Shown: in pieces, positions 39,701-54,700 of the stretch | How the letters are laid out: every line of letters starts with the position of its first letter | Numbering within the stretch: position 1 is the stretch's first letter | Source of the DNA: Lophius americanus | Lineage: Eukaryota; Chordata; Actinopteri; Lophiiformes; Lophiidae | Length of the DNA: 64,000 nucleotides | Reading direction: 5' to 3' | Assembly: GCA_037951165.1 (NCBI GenBank) | Contig: JBBDHG010000009.1 | Coordinates: 14,658,501 to 14,722,500, forward strand | Translations under genes and position numbers: made by a program | The notes under the pieces: model-generated | The model's database searches: none | The model's input: only the letters and a program-made list of their open reading frames with translations | Told to the model about the DNA's origin: nothing

Positions 39701-42700
39701 GAGGGGACCTGGTTTTTTTTTGTATTGAGTTTGTTTAATTCTCCCGTGTCTTCTTTTGGTCACTTCCACAGTCAAAAACATGCATCATAGTTGAATTGTC
39801 GACATATTTGCCCTTAAGTGTGAATAGCGGTTTGAATAGTCGATGTCTCAGTGTGTTTGCCCTGTGATGAACTGGGTCATTCAGTTCTTACCCAATGTCA
39901 GCAGAGACAGGCTCCAGCCTTTCTGAGACTCTTATCTAATAAATGTTTTGTTGGCCAAACTAAATAATGTGAGGATGTTGCTTTGGTCCATGGAAAATGG
40001 AGCTCAGCATATTTCCTCAATCTTTGAAATACTAATATAAGAATCATGAAAATGTTCAGTTGCTTTGTCAGCAATTACAATAACCATTTGTTATAGCCTT
40101 TAACCAGGCCTTAGAATAGAAAACACATTCTTCTCTGCTTTATTGCTGTGGAATAAAGGCTATAATTCAGCGAAGCAGAGGCAGCCTTTTATTAAATATC
40201 ACAAACAGTACAGAACTGTTCATTGCAGAAAAAGGACTCTTCAATTTAGCTATCTTGAAAAAATATAGCAGAAATCAGAATGGAAAGTTCCTGCTTTGCT
40301 GTAACATGATGTGGCACTAATTCTGAGTGGATTTGAACTTAACAAGACGAAGTGCATAACAAGGTAGAGTAGCTGTTCTCAGATGATTCATAGAATGGAG
40401 AGATCATTCTATATTATAGTGATATATTTAAAATCAGCAGGGTGAATATTTTAATAAAAAGTTCTGTACTAGTCTCTTTTTAGCCCTCCCAAATGACTTC
40501 TTAGAAAGCAAAATAAACCTTTTCCTGGAACTAGTGACCCTCTTATCTGATGCTGTGTTTTGCATTTACCCTTATTCATTAAGATGAAAGGCGAACATAT
40601 GTCTGAGCACCCAGTATTTAGGGGTTAGCTGGCAAATGCATACAAGTCTGTGGCCTCTGCCGTCTTTACTGAGCAGAAGGAGTTCCAAGCAGATGCACTG
40701 ATTCCATACGGCTGATCTATAATTATGTTAAATTAGAGAGCCACGTTCCAGTTAAAGAAGGTACCAACCCTGCCATGGTCAACATTGTCCAATCCAGTCT
40801 TTAAGTCAATGCAAGCCAGTGGTTATAATGCATGTATAATTTTAGATAAGCAAACTATAAAAAGGTCAAAGACGTAGACACAAATTATTCTACACGTTCA
40901 TTCAGCAGAGGCCAGGTCAGAGCAAGAAACATCTGTCTTCCATTGTGTTGGTCTGGGCGGTCTGCGGCAGTTAACGTACTTTTTTCCACAAACAGTCTCC
41001 CAAAGGCACTTTGTTCTCCACTGTGGTGGTCTCTCCGGATTAATTGATTTGTTTCGATCAGTGGAGATTATGCACCAGTCGTTCAGCCTCCTCACTCCAG
41101 TTTGTAAATGTGGTCAGGTGACTTTGCAGCTGATGTTTACTGGTTATGTGAAATATTAGAATGTTGAATTGGTCCACAGTGCCGTGATGTCACCTCCCCT
41201 AATTGGATTAGCTTGCTTGCAGCATCTATGCGATCCCCTTGCTGATGTCATCTCCAGTATTCTCCTCTATTCCTCTCCCAGCATCCCTCCTCCTGCCTCT
41301 CTCCCTCTCCCTCTCCCTTTCCCTCTCTGGATGTCTGAGCTTGTGGGGGCTTGTTCTTGGAGGTGTGGAAAGTGGACAGAATGGAGCTGATCTGACTGGG
41401 GCATCAGAGAGGAGTGAAAGTGAGGGAAGCCCAGTTTTCAGGGCTGGATTGTCCCTGGAGGAAGGCTATTTTGCTTTCAAGCAACTGGCCTTTCCCCTGA
41501 TGCGCCATAACTATAAAAGGAGTGGGCCATGGAGGTAAAGTGCTCTTGCTTTGTACGCGCCACAGCATCGTATCGACTCTGTCAGAACTACAGTACGGTG
41601 AATGAGATGTTACAGTTGCTAAATCCGTTGAGGTCCTCAGCCCTGTATGTGTGGCTTCAGTAGTGATGAGCAGTCATGACAGAGGCTCATAGCTCATGGC
41701 TATTTTTAGCTTTCCGAACAGCTGAAGCTGAAGTCATGCCTTCCTGTCCTCCCTTGAAGAATTCCTGTGCAATTCATTTTTACTCTGTCATGTAGCTGCA
41801 GGAGAGACTGAACGTTTAGCATTAGCTGGTACAGCATGCTCTGAATGTCTTAAGCCTCTTGTAAAATGGAAGTTTGTACTTTAAAGAGATTTAAAGAGAA
41901 AAATTTGGGTGTTAATGACAGTTGACCCGCTGATTGTCGTAGTTGTGAATCCTTGAATGGTTTTCAAGGATTTATGTGCCACATTTCCTTTACTGAGACA
42001 TGAATCCAGAGTTTGTGTTTAATTAATTGATAGATGATCCTAAATCAAAGCATTCAGCGGAATCTGTGATTGGACATATTTTTTTCGTTGAAAGCCTTTT
42101 TTTCACTTTATGGGCAATATTCGATCACCATAGCCACAGGGCAAAGCCCCAATCAGCATGCTGTCTGTTTGCAGTGAAACCATAATCCTCAGTATTCCAT
42201 CAGAGTGAGATTATATTTTGGAGGCTGTGCTCTCTGAGATTTGCTGTTAGCCACTTACACATGCTGCCGTCTGGCTGTGTGGTCTGCTGTGCTGAATGTA
42301 GCCAGAGACTTGTAAGATTGATCCTGTCCGCTTAAAGCCTGTAACTTCTGCTCTTTGTCTTCACAGATTGACAAACAACAACAGAGCAAAGACTCGGTGT
42401 ACTTCCGCGATGGCGTGCGTAGGATTGATTTTGTCCTGTCCTACGTTGATGATAAAGATGGGGAGAGAAAACAGGTAGGAAACAGCCTCCATAAGTCCAC
42501 AAGGCCCCGATTTCACTGTTTGCAAGCATTACTTTCTCATCCATGATGTATTTGTAATAGAGCTGCAACTAATGACCATTTTGATAGTGGATTAATCTAT
42601 TGATTATTCATATGATTAATCGACTAATCAGATCCTGGATTTTTTTCTTCTTCTGGTTGAATAACGGTTAAGTAATGATAAAAATAAACAAACCACACAA

Positions 42701-45700
42701 TTAATAAATGACTCTTATTTAGTTATCAGCATTTGAATATAGATTTAGGCTGTTTTAGGCTCATGCCAACATTCTAAAACAGACTGTTAAACCAAACAGG
42801 TTACTATACTAACAGTATATTTGCTGAACTCACCACCTTTCAAAATAGTCAAGCTAAACCCAACAGAAACGTGAAGTACATGCATTTTAACATTAAGCTA
42901 GCTAGCTAACTAACTAGCTTACAGAGATAAGTCGTTATCGTCCAGAGAACCAACGTGCCTCGCTTCACGTACAACTTACGTCAATTATTTGTTGCATCCC
43001 TAATTTGTAACTTGTCTATCTTTTCGTGTAGGATGATTAAAGAGTGTGGTATGGAGTTTCATACATTTTGAGGGGAAAATGGAGCATTCAATGGGTACCT
43101 GAAACAGGAAATTATTCTTTTTCTTTGGTAGAAAGACCATCTCGACAGCATAGTAACTAATCAGTAAGTAATCCTTCTCTAAAGGACCTTGCATTAATTC
43201 AACTTTGTGCTGCAGGCTGTGTAAAATCCTTTATGCCAGCTTCATGAAAACATGAAGAATGAACATTCATCCATTTTCTGTAACTGCTTATCCTGTACAG
43301 GAAGTGGGGGGGGCATGACTGACATTGGGTGGGATCGATGAACAACAACTTAACTGTTTCAGGAGGTCTGCTTCTATTTTCTATCATTTTTTAAATATTT
43401 TTGGGATAATTATACTGTCTTGAGGGAATGGGTATATACTTGGATATTTTTACTGAAAAGTTGTCAGATATGTTATCTAATAGTATCATGTCTGACATTT
43501 AAGGACACATAAATTTAAGACCCCCATCAGATCACAATATTCTCCTCTTTAGATAAATGTGTTAATTTTCATTTGCCTACCTTTAAAAGTCTTTGTCAAA
43601 ACGTTTCTTCAATGTTGTACAAATTTTGAATTAAGGGTCATAACTCTACAAAAAAAAAAATTCTGTCACACATTTCTAACTTCAGTACATATTAGAGCTG
43701 TCAATAAAATTTTTTCTCATTTTTAAAACAACTCAAAATCCCCCCATTCACCCCAGTGGATAATAAGTTGACAGTGAATATTATATGATTGTTGTTTAAT
43801 TACTAAATAAAGAAATATTAAAATTTCACCCACACAAATTGCTGATGTTATTTCACGTTCTTGGTATAAATGTTCAGAGCTATTTGTTAATGTTTCTTAT
43901 TATCAGCGTTCACAGAGTGTCTCATACCCCAAATACCACAACGCTGATGAAGTTAGATAAAGACTTATTTTTAGCTTTTATCCGTAATCCTCGTCTTAAG
44001 GAATTTTCTGAGAATGTGACCTCAGATTGGATCAAAGCCGTATTTCGGTTTTTAAATCGTCTTTGAGGTATTGCCATTCTTTCGGGCGCTGCTCTCTTTT
44101 CCGGCGGTGAAGTTCTGAAACAGTCCAGTGTTTGACACTGAGCTGTTGGCCTTCACATCCCCCTATCATCCCTCTACCAGTATGAAGCGATTTGTTGCTG
44201 CCTCATCACTGAGTCAGACCTCTGGCCTGGACAGGAACTCATCCATTCTTTCCACTGGACAAGGAAGGGCAAACTGGAGGCCACTTCCTGTGGGTCATTC
44301 ACATGTGCTGTAAAGTGGGATAATAAATTAAAGCCCTAACAAGGAAAGAGTTGCTCAGGTTTTCAGTTCAGGTTTTTCAGTTTCCACAAGACTGAAAGTC
44401 CGTTTTCAAATACGGTGTGATAATAAAATGAGATCTTAATACCAGAATGAATTCCACTTCCTGTTTACATATATTAGTTAATACTGCTGGCATCAACACC
44501 ATGAAACAAAACAATGAGTGAATTTGCTCAGAAACGCCAATGGGCACAGCTGGAAAGCCAATGTAGCAAAAGCGGGATTTGCTCCCCAGAGAGACATTGT
44601 GGCTGCAGAATACCACCTATGTCCACTAGGGAGAGCTATGTACACATATTTCAACCTTTGGTTGCTATGTAAACATTATTGTTTGTAATATGCATCATAT
44701 TATGTCTGTATATTTTACTTTGATTGTTTCAAATTTTGTTCCTGTGTTATTACTGTTGTTGAACACCAGATTTCACTGTTACAGGGTAAGTGTTGGTGTT
44801 CCTTTATAACCAAACTATTATACTTCTATATAAATACATGTGCTGTGTTTTTCTCTCAAGGAGAGGAGGAGGATGTATGAAGCCAATCTGGAGAAGGTCG
44901 GCCTGGAGCTGGAGACAGAAGATAAATCAGTAAGAGAATCCAGTTATTGATTTGATTTTGTAAGAATGAAAATAGATTCACATTTGGAAGATGATTTATT
45001 AACAGCCATTGTATATTAGGTTTACTGTCAGAATATCTGGCCGGTTGGGCGATTCAAGAAAATCAGAAATCAAATCAAGTTAATTACCTGTTTTGTAACT
45101 AATTCAGAGCAAATATTGATATAGCGATTCATTTCAATGAAAGGCATTTTTAATGTTATAATCAGCTGGATTTAGTATTTGAGTTAGTCAATGAAAGGAT
45201 AAACATTATTAACCTTAAAGATTTACATATTCTAGTTTACATACATTCAGAACGTTTATATTGCTGCTCATATGCAATTCTAATTTTATAAAAGTAAAAA
45301 ACAGGGTAAGCGAAATGTACTTATACGATGCTTTTCTAGTCTGCTCGCCAACCAGAGCGTTTTACAACACAATCCAGCATTCAGCCATTCGCACAGTAAC
45401 GACAGAGACTGCCGAGTAACCATTCACGCATCCATAGAACAGCTGTTGACACTTTGACATGTAGACTGGAGGGACAGGTGATCAAACCACCGACCTTCAG
45501 ATAAGAAATATTCAACCCCCCGAGCATCATGTGAGCTGCAGTGTTCCAACCTTCTTATACAAGTCCTGAGACATTCCAGTGTTGTCGTTGCATCGCAGAA
45601 ACTGATGACTGTCACAGTGCTGAAGCCCTTTTACCCATGAGGATTGGGCTTAGATTCCTCAGGAACGCTGCTGGAATATTTTTTTGCATCATATTTGCAG

Positions 45701-48700
45701 CAGGCTGGGACTCTAATCAGTAAGGGGTTGAATAGTTTTGACAGTAAAATGTACATTTTGTGGTTATGGGCAAAAAATACACTCGGTAACCACTGTATCA
45801 ATTTCCTTCATTTTGTATATTTTTGTACAGAAGCATATAGCATTCACCAAAAATTGAAGAAAATAGATACTGTATCTTGTTATTATTAGTAGTGTTGACA
45901 TACTTATATTAATGCCATCCTATTTTTTTTAAGTAACATTAATATTTCCCAATGTGTCATATTGAAGAGGAAATAAAAGCAGATTACATCAGAGGTACTA
46001 AAATTGAAAGAGTGTATAACTCTACTATAAGTACCTTGGTGTAATTATTAACGACAAACTCTCATTTAAGCTTCAAGTTGATGAGCTGGCTTAAAAAGCT
46101 AAGGATGAATCTTGGGTAAATTTTTAGGAATCAATCCTGTTTTTTCCGCTGATGCTAGAATGCGGTTAGTCTAATCAACTTTTTCCTACCTCTTCCACCT
46201 TGAAACCACTCAATACTGTTTATCATTCAGCACTTTGTTTTGTTACTGGTTGTTATTTCAGAATGTATGATCTTTACCAGGCTGTTGGTTGGTCATCACT
46301 TTCATCAAGGAGAAGGCAACACCTGCTTATTTATCCATACCAAACTATTTTACTCGTTCCTCTCTACATGGTGTTCAAATCCCCACCGAACGAGATTTGT
46401 GACGAGATAATTGGTTACTCTTCGGGGTGCATCCAGTTCATAATGAACTGGGAAAAAAACGCTTTCAGCCGCTGCGTGCCTAAAACCTTGAATAAGTTCC
46501 AGGAAGCTTCTACATTCTCATTGGGCCGCCTCAAACGAGTTTGACGTAGATGACTGTAAATGTTTTATATTGTTTATTTTAACATCTTTACTGGAAGTAT
46601 TGAATGATTGATATGCTGGTATTGATGGCTGATGTCTTATTATTTGTCTGTTGTTTCATTGTTTTTAATTATTTTGGAATTTTAGATTATTGTTTGTTAT
46701 CATGGCAATATTCATGCAGATGTTTTTATTGTTTTTTCCTTATTCTTCTGTTTTTAAATTGTCTCTTGATGTTAAAATATTGTATAAAATCAGTGCACCA
46801 TTGAAAATGAGACCTTTCTGATACAAACAGAATTTTTTGTAACTCCCTTTTAATTTTTTCTATGAGTAGGCCTGCTCTTATTATTCATGACACCCGTCTT
46901 ACTGTCATTGTCACCAGGAGTCAGAAGATGGAAAGACGTATTTTGTGAAGATCCACGCTCCCTGGGAAGTGCTGGCTACGTATGCAGATGTGCTGAAGAT
47001 CAAGGTCCCGTTCAAGATAAATGACATCGCTAACCAAAGTGAGATGCCGATGAACTGGATCTCCACCCCTTTCCGTCTGCCGGAGCACATCATGCAACCT
47101 GAGCCAGACTTTTTCACTGCTCCCTTCGACAAGAACAAGTCGGACTTCTTCCTTATTGACGACAAAGATACGTTCTTCCCTCCTTCTACTCGCAACAGGA
47201 TAGTAAGGATGCTTTCACCCTAATGCCGCCGCCCATGTGGCTAAGCTTTAGATTTAGCATGTAATGTTATTGTGTCCAAAACATCTTTATGTACCTTTTT
47301 CATCCCTCCCTGCCCAGGTCTATTACATCCTGTCCCGCTGCTCCTACTTTAGGGATGAATGTGCAGATAAAGACAAGAAAGGAATCAAGAGGTTACTCAA
47401 CAACAGCACCTACACGGCTGCTTTCCCGTTACATGACGTGAGCTCCTAATGAACATTTGGCTTTTTTTTTCCTTTTTGAAGAAGACGTCAAGTCCTCGAT
47501 GGAACGCGTACTCCTAGTTTTTCTATTATAACAACATGTCAGTGGAGGTGTTGGATGTCACATTTCAAGGATGAATCATGTTTCAATAATACACTGTGTC
47601 TACTTGCAGTCTAGATACTGGACCAAATCGAAGGACCCTCTCTGCGATAGTGAGAGATATAATCTCTACAAATATTGGGCTGGTTTCCTCTGCTTCTTCA
47701 AGGAGCAGCCTCTCAATCTTGTAAAGTACGACTTGAAAACAATTCATGCAGTATTTCACGTGTATGTACTCACTACAGATGAATTTACCCCTGAGTTGTT
47801 GTTTTTTTTTACCTTCAACAGGAAGTACTATGGGGAGAAGATTGGTCTTTATTTCGCCTGGCTGGGCTTCTACACTGAGATGCTGTTGTTTGCTGCAATA
47901 GTTGGGACGATGTGTTTCATATACGGGTTCCTCACCTACGATGACAATGAGTGGAGGTGATTTATGCCTGTATTTTTGATCATTCAGATTCCAGTGTATT
48001 GATACATATATTATAGATATGTCTTACTTATTTTGAGAAAAAAATTATTTTTCTACAGCAAAGATATCTGCAATGAGACAATTGGGGGCGAGATCGTCAT
48101 GTGCCCGTTATGTGACAAGAAATGTGGCTACTGGAAGCTCAACTCAACATGCAACTCCTCATGGGTGAGACTTCCTATTTAAGTTGGTTTTATTAATGTT
48201 CTACTCACTACATGAGACACTTTAGCTCAACATGACCAGATTAGTTTTAAATATCTGATATTGTCCAACATGCTCTTCTTTCAGCAATCACACCTATTCG
48301 ACAATGTGGCAACAGTATTTTTTGCCATATTTATGGGGATTTGGGGTGAGTAGATGCTCTATGAAATTGCGTGTTACTACTTTGATTTTGGTCAAAGCAC
48401 AGAAAAGTTTTATTTGCGGGTATTTTGCTCTGCAGTGACACTATTTCTGGAGTTCTGGAAGAGGCGGCAGGCTCGTCTTGAGTACGAGTGGGATCTGGTG
48501 GACTTTGAAGAGGAACAACAGCAGCTGCAGCTTCGGCCAGAGTACGAGATCAAGTGCACGAACCGCAAGAAGAACCGCATCACTCAGGTGTTTGTGTGCT
48601 CATGAAATACTAATGAATAGTCTGATAGTGGTATAATATTCAGCTCTAGGTCTGTTAGCAGCATCTGCTGCATTTAGTGATTGCAGGTTCTTCACACTTG

Positions 48701-51700
48701 GTTTTGCAGAGTCCTTCATTAGACCAGTTCCCGTAGTAAAAACTGGTTTGACTCTTTTATTAAGAACAACAGTACCGGCTGTTTTGAGGACATCAGCACT
48801 GATAGTGGCAGACCAAGACTTGTAAAAATGAAGAGAAAAAGGGTGCTATAATTTGCATTGACCTCATCCCACCCATCTGTAGGAAATGGAGTGGGTTCTT
48901 GACAGGACCGTTTCAAATCTAATGGGGAAATTGCTTCTGTGCTGGACCACCGTGGTACTGTGGGTAAGGGTAGCACTTAAGCGTGGAATGTCCAATTGGT
49001 GAGGAAGAGATTTTGGTGTGTAGTAGTTGGCTTGGATAACACAGGCATTTCTGGAAAGACTGAGAGGCACGAGTTTCTTTCTGCACCATAGTACTATTTC
49101 TCTTTTGAGTTGGTGTCTTGAGAGAGGTTCTTGCAAAAGCATGGTGGAGAATGCTAGATTCAAGTATTGGACTCCTACTGGATGAATTTACTCCTCCTGG
49201 AGGCCACTGGAAAAGGAACTTGGCCTTTTAGAGCTGTCTTTTCAGGATGTAACAAAGTGTGACTGACTCCCTTGTCCATGCTTTGCTTGCTCATTGTTAA
49301 GGAAATGGAGCCGTACTTACCTATAACAAGCAAGTGTGCACGCACATGTCTGTCTGGAGCCACCGTCCTGTTCTGGGTGAGCATTGCTTCTTTGGTCATC
49401 ATATGTTAGTTCCACCCATCGTATATCACCTTTTTCTGTCGTTTTATTATGACCTCTAATATCATGTGATCAAGGTCAGTTTGTATGACACTTCATTGCA
49501 TGACTTCTCTTTTCACTAATGTTGAGTACATTTATAAAAACATGTGAATAAGCTACAAGGAAGATGATGTTAGATTTCTTTTGAATGATGATGAGATTTA
49601 AATCCAAGCTGCAATGTCGGCATTAACTCACCCTGCTTCATTCTCACAGCTGTGTGTGTTTTGGTGTGTTTATCTACGTTGTGAATGTTTGGGTGTCCTA
49701 ACCCCACCTTTTGTCTCATGCGTGACCTGCTGCAGTCTTCCTTCATGTTATCACTTTTTTCTCTGTCCTGAAGATCTCATTGATCATTGCCTGCATCATT
49801 GGAGTGATAGCGTACCGGCTGGCGGTATACGCTGCCTTCGCCAGCATCATGAAGGACAGTCCCACCACCAGCCTGCAGGTGGTCGGGCCATTAATCACGC
49901 CACAGCTGGCCACCTCTGTCACCGCCTCCTGCATCAACTTTGTCATCATCATGATCCTCAACCTCATGTATGAGAGAGTGGCTATTTGGATCACAGATAT
50001 GGGTGAGGGTCCGAGCGATGATGTCTTTATTTATCCATCATGTGTTTTACAGTGATCCTTCAAGAGGAGTGAAATCTGTGTTTTCAGTTTATGTTTTTAA
50101 ACATACATTCTCAAGACTTTTTCGTGTTTTTCAGAAATTCCCAAGACCCACCTGGAGTATGAGAACAAACTGACGGTGAAGATGTTCCTATTCCAGTTTG
50201 TCAACTACTACTCCTCCTGCTTCTACGTGGCTTTCTTCAAGGGCAAGTTTGTGGGCTATCCTGGAGAGTATGCCTATATGTTTGGAAAGTGGAGCAAACT
50301 GAGGAATGAGGAGGTAGCAGATATAACATGACTCCGTATCCGATAAGCACTGGTGATTCAACCTGAGCCGTAATGGGTTTTTTCCCCTCCCATTCCTCCT
50401 CTCTTTTCACCTGTTTTCATTTAGTGTGACCCTGGCGGCTGTCTGATTGAGTTGACCACCCAGCTGGTGATAGTGATGACCGGCAAACAAGTTTGGGGCA
50501 ACATCCAGGAAGCCCTGGTCCCGTAAGTACTACAACAAGCCAAACAACTGTTTAAGCAAATAGAGAGAAGATCTATAGTTAAATTCACACATTCTTTGAT
50601 GGTTTTGTAGCAGCATGATATTACCATTACTCAGAGGTTGACGAACCATCGCTGGGGTCTGGTTTTATTTTTTGATATGTTTGATCAATTTGCAACTTTT
50701 TGAAATTCGGACTACTCCCGACTAAAATATTTTTTAAATGTCAGATACTAATTCGGGATTCAATAATAGGATTTAGAAAATAACTCAAAAGAGGGTCATC
50801 ATGCATCTACCAGGCTTTCACAGAGGTCAGATATATTAACATGAGCAGTCTTTGGCTCACTTGATGGCTTTTTCTAAAACAGAACCAATACCGTGAGGCG
50901 TTCAAGATATGTTTTGATTTCAGCCTTCATTGATAGTAGATCTATGATGATTCTAAACAGTCTCCCATGTGCCCGTCTGTGTGTTGTGTGGACTTTAAGC
51001 TGTCTTCTGCCCTCTTGTGGACTCTCAGGTGGCTGATGAACTGGTGGGGCAGCAGGAAGGCACGCAGACACCCAGAGAGTCTGTATAGCCGCTGGGAGCA
51101 GGACCACGACCTGCAGATCTTTGGGCAGCTGGGCCTCTTCGACGAGTACCTGGAAATGGGTAAACACCCGGAAAGAGAGTTTTTCCTGATCTCATAATAA
51201 AGATGTCGCTTGTGATGATAATTTTGCCCATTAGCTTCTGCGCACTGATACATGCACAGACTTTAGAGTTCTGTCGCATTTGAGGGGCCAGAGGATCTCA
51301 ATTAATGAGACAAACTGCAAGTGGACGATAAGATCTCCATCTCACACCAGATAGCGTATCATCCATTACAGAGACAGAGAGAGAGAGATGCTGTAGAGGG
51401 CAAGAAATAAACAGATGAGTTTGTTCAGAAATGATAGGGTTATTGAAAGGCAAATTCTCTCAGTAGCTGGCATATGTTGATGAAATGAACATTGAGTTCC
51501 TGACCTTCAGGTCTAGTAGCCACCCCTGCAGCCAGCATTACCACATGTACACAGAATGTGTGACAACGCTTCTGTGTTTTTGGATGATATAGAGGCGCAT
51601 TTAACATTTTATTCTGATCAGCCCAGTGGGCTCTCTTCTGTAATGATCTTGCTGTTTATTAATCAGAATCTTGTTATACCACACCTGTCAGAGTTGTAAG

Positions 51701-54700
51701 ATGTTGTGTTTACTAACATGGCATTAAACAAATCTGAGCTTAAAATCTGAGAGAGATAAATTATTCTTACTCTTCCTTCTTATTCGTACATATAGTCTTA
51801 CATCTCTTTACTGCTATAATTTTATTTTGTAGAAAGGAAATCAAGTGATGGTGAATGGCTGTAATATGCTGTACAATGCTGCAGATGGCACTGTTTCCAT
51901 TCTGTCTCTAACTAACTGTTCCCCTCATCTCTCCTTATTCCAGTTATCCAGTTTGGGTTCATTACACTGTTTGTGGCCTCCTTCCCTCTGGCACCCCTCT
52001 TGGCTCTTATCAACAACGTCATCGAGGTGAGAGTGGACGCCTGGAAGCTCACAACTCAGTTCAGACGTCCTGTAGCAGCGAAGGCCCACTGCATCGGAGC
52101 CTGGCAGGAAATCCTCAATGGGATTGCCGTACTCTCTGTGGTCACTAATGTGAGTGGACTGGACTGCATCTGTTTGCTTTGTAGCCTCCCTTTCGCTCCT
52201 TTTCCTCACATCCTCACATCATTTTCAGGCGTTCATTGTGGCGTTCACGTCTGACATGATCCCTCGGCTCGTGTACATGTACGCCTACCAGCAAAATGGA
52301 GAGATGAATATGAAAGGCTACATAAAAAACAGCCTGTCAGTGTTTAACATCTCTGAGATCAAACTGGAGAACAGACCTGAGGAAGGAGAGAACCCGTTCT
52401 GGTTCAACAGTTCCATCACTACTTGCAGGTGCGTGTGTTTTAGAGAGAAGTGATATCCATGTTAACATGTGACACGCAATCTGTGACTGTGGGAGGAACC
52501 TGAAACCTTTGGTAAATCCTCCATATATTCTGTTTGAGGAATAGAACTGAAATAGGAATCTTTAATATGCAAGAATGGCCCAATACAGAGAGGTAAAGAT
52601 TGTCTATTAATGGTCTTTTTTCAAACTTTATTGCTATTTCCCAAAATCACACATCGCATTTTGCCCCTGAAATCCACATAACCTCCAACCTGTATATATA
52701 ATATTAATATGTTAATATTACAAATAACAATTACATAATATAAGAAAAGCTTTTATTTTTTCACTAATCCTCCAACACATAACAACTAAGTACTGAAATC
52801 TTGCCTTTAGAAACCTTCTAATGTTTGTTACCATGGTTACAAGCTAGATTAAGGATCACTGTGTCAGAGGAGTTTGTCTCAGATTAGGTTCTCAATGGCA
52901 TTACTCAAAACCTGAACTGTTTATGTCCATATCTTACATGTATTGTAGTTGTGCTTTTTAAAAAAAAAAAAAAAAAAGTTTCATATTTTAAAACACTATG
53001 CATTTTTTTGTTTCAAGCATTTATTACATTAACATATACTGTAATTCATAAGGATAAGTTGAATAACTTCTGTCTCACTGCATATCTTCAATGAAAGGCA
53101 CCATTGATGGAGTATTTCATATCTGTTAAGGAAGAGGGCACATTCATCCATTCATCCAACAAATAATACAACAAATTGATTCAAGCCAGCCCTATATTGA
53201 GAGTTTTGAATGAGATATAATAATATATCTGCTTTCTTTGAATATCTGGACAGTTCCATGTACAGTACAAGTGAGTGACCTGTGTCTATAAGGTTATCAA
53301 GTTTATTCAGTCTGACACTATCAATCAATCTCAATCAAACTCTTTATATAATTATCTACAGACACCCAACAAAATCCTCCTTGAGCAGCACTTGGCGACA
53401 GTGGCGAGAAAAAAAATGCCTTTTAACAGGAAGATACCTCGAGCAGATCCAAGACTCAGGGTGGACGGCCTACTGCCATGACCGGTCGGGTTTGAAAAGA
53501 GAAAGAGAGAGAGAGAAAGAGAGAGAGAGGGGGGAGGAGATATACAGACGTCGGGGAAAGGCAGCAAAGATATCAGCTATAATCCACTTTCTTCAACCTC
53601 TCCATGGTCGGGGCGCGGCGGCAGCAGGGATCGCAGGTTGATAATAATAATCTAGCGATAGTTTATGGGGAAATACTATACAATAATAATAATAATAATA
53701 GTGATCACCATCATGATCATCTTGTAGTCAGTAAACATCGAGCAGGTCCACAGCAGCAGATGCTGTCGCCAACTATGTGACCTTACAGGGCGAGAAAACA
53801 CAAAAGCTCCAGGGAAGAAGTTAAGTTAGTAACATGCATTAATCCAGTAACATGCATTAATCCAGTTACATGCATTAATCCAGTAACATGCATTAATCCA
53901 GTAACATGCATTAATCCAGTAACATGCATTAATCCAGTTACATGCATTAATCCAGTAACATGCATTAATCCAGTAACATGCATTAATCCAGTAACATGCA
54001 TTAATCCAGTAACATCCATTAATCCAGTAACAACCATTAATCCAGTAACATGCACTAATCCATTAACATGCATTAATCCAGTAACATCCATTAATCCAGT
54101 AACAACCATTAATCCAGTAACATGCACTAATCCATTAACATGCATTAATATGTCCCAGCACATAAACTTCAGTTTTATCTGAATTAAATAATAAAAAGTT
54201 GCCGGTCATCCGGGAGTGAAAAGGTTGATAAACCAACCATTTCACTTGAAGCAATATTTAAGATATACAAAAAATAAGCTATAACAAAATAACTACTGAC
54301 ATTTGAAGTCAGAATAACAATTACTATCTTGTGACAATGGTGCCGCTTTGTGCGGGGGATTTTTTTAGGGAGCAAGTAAATATTTTCTCCTCGTTTGTTG
54401 GAAGCAAGTGAAAGAATCTTAGTACCTGTGACAAGGGCCAAATTTTGATAATCTCAGGAGCTGCTGGTTTGCAGGTCTGCAGACAACCGGTTGTATAAAG
54501 GGCATCCGAGGGTCATTGATGTGTTTGTTGTCTCACCCCCCAGAACAGCTAGTCAAGCACAAATTGCTGGAATAGTTCTCATGCTGGTTCTGATAGAAAG
54601 GTGTAAGAAAACAAAGAGGTATTTTAGTGGAAAAAAGGGACCCCATAAAATAGTAGGCAGGTGGTTTTAATGTTATGGCTGATCAATGTAGAACATAGAT

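Noticed and set aside
41239..41538. Plus-strand open frame rich in Leu and Ser
   Set aside because: It starts in a CTCTCC repeat and has no splice context or family resemblance.
46200..46544. 114-residue frame as a host gene
   Set aside because: It matches the C-terminal end of fish LINE polyproteins and is flanked by frameshifted parts of the same element.
48886..48930. GAAATGGAGTGG after CTGTAG, resembling the ano5 EMEP exon
   Set aside because: Only four residues match; the true exon with EMEPYLP is at 49302-49376.
53828..54151. Regular array that could be mistaken for a CRISPR
   Set aside because: Units are contiguous with no spacers, in a vertebrate intron.
53783..54163. Minus-strand open frame of 126 residues made of MHVTGL repeats
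   Set aside because: It is the translation of an 18-bp minisatellite whose unit is a multiple of three; there is no other coding signal.
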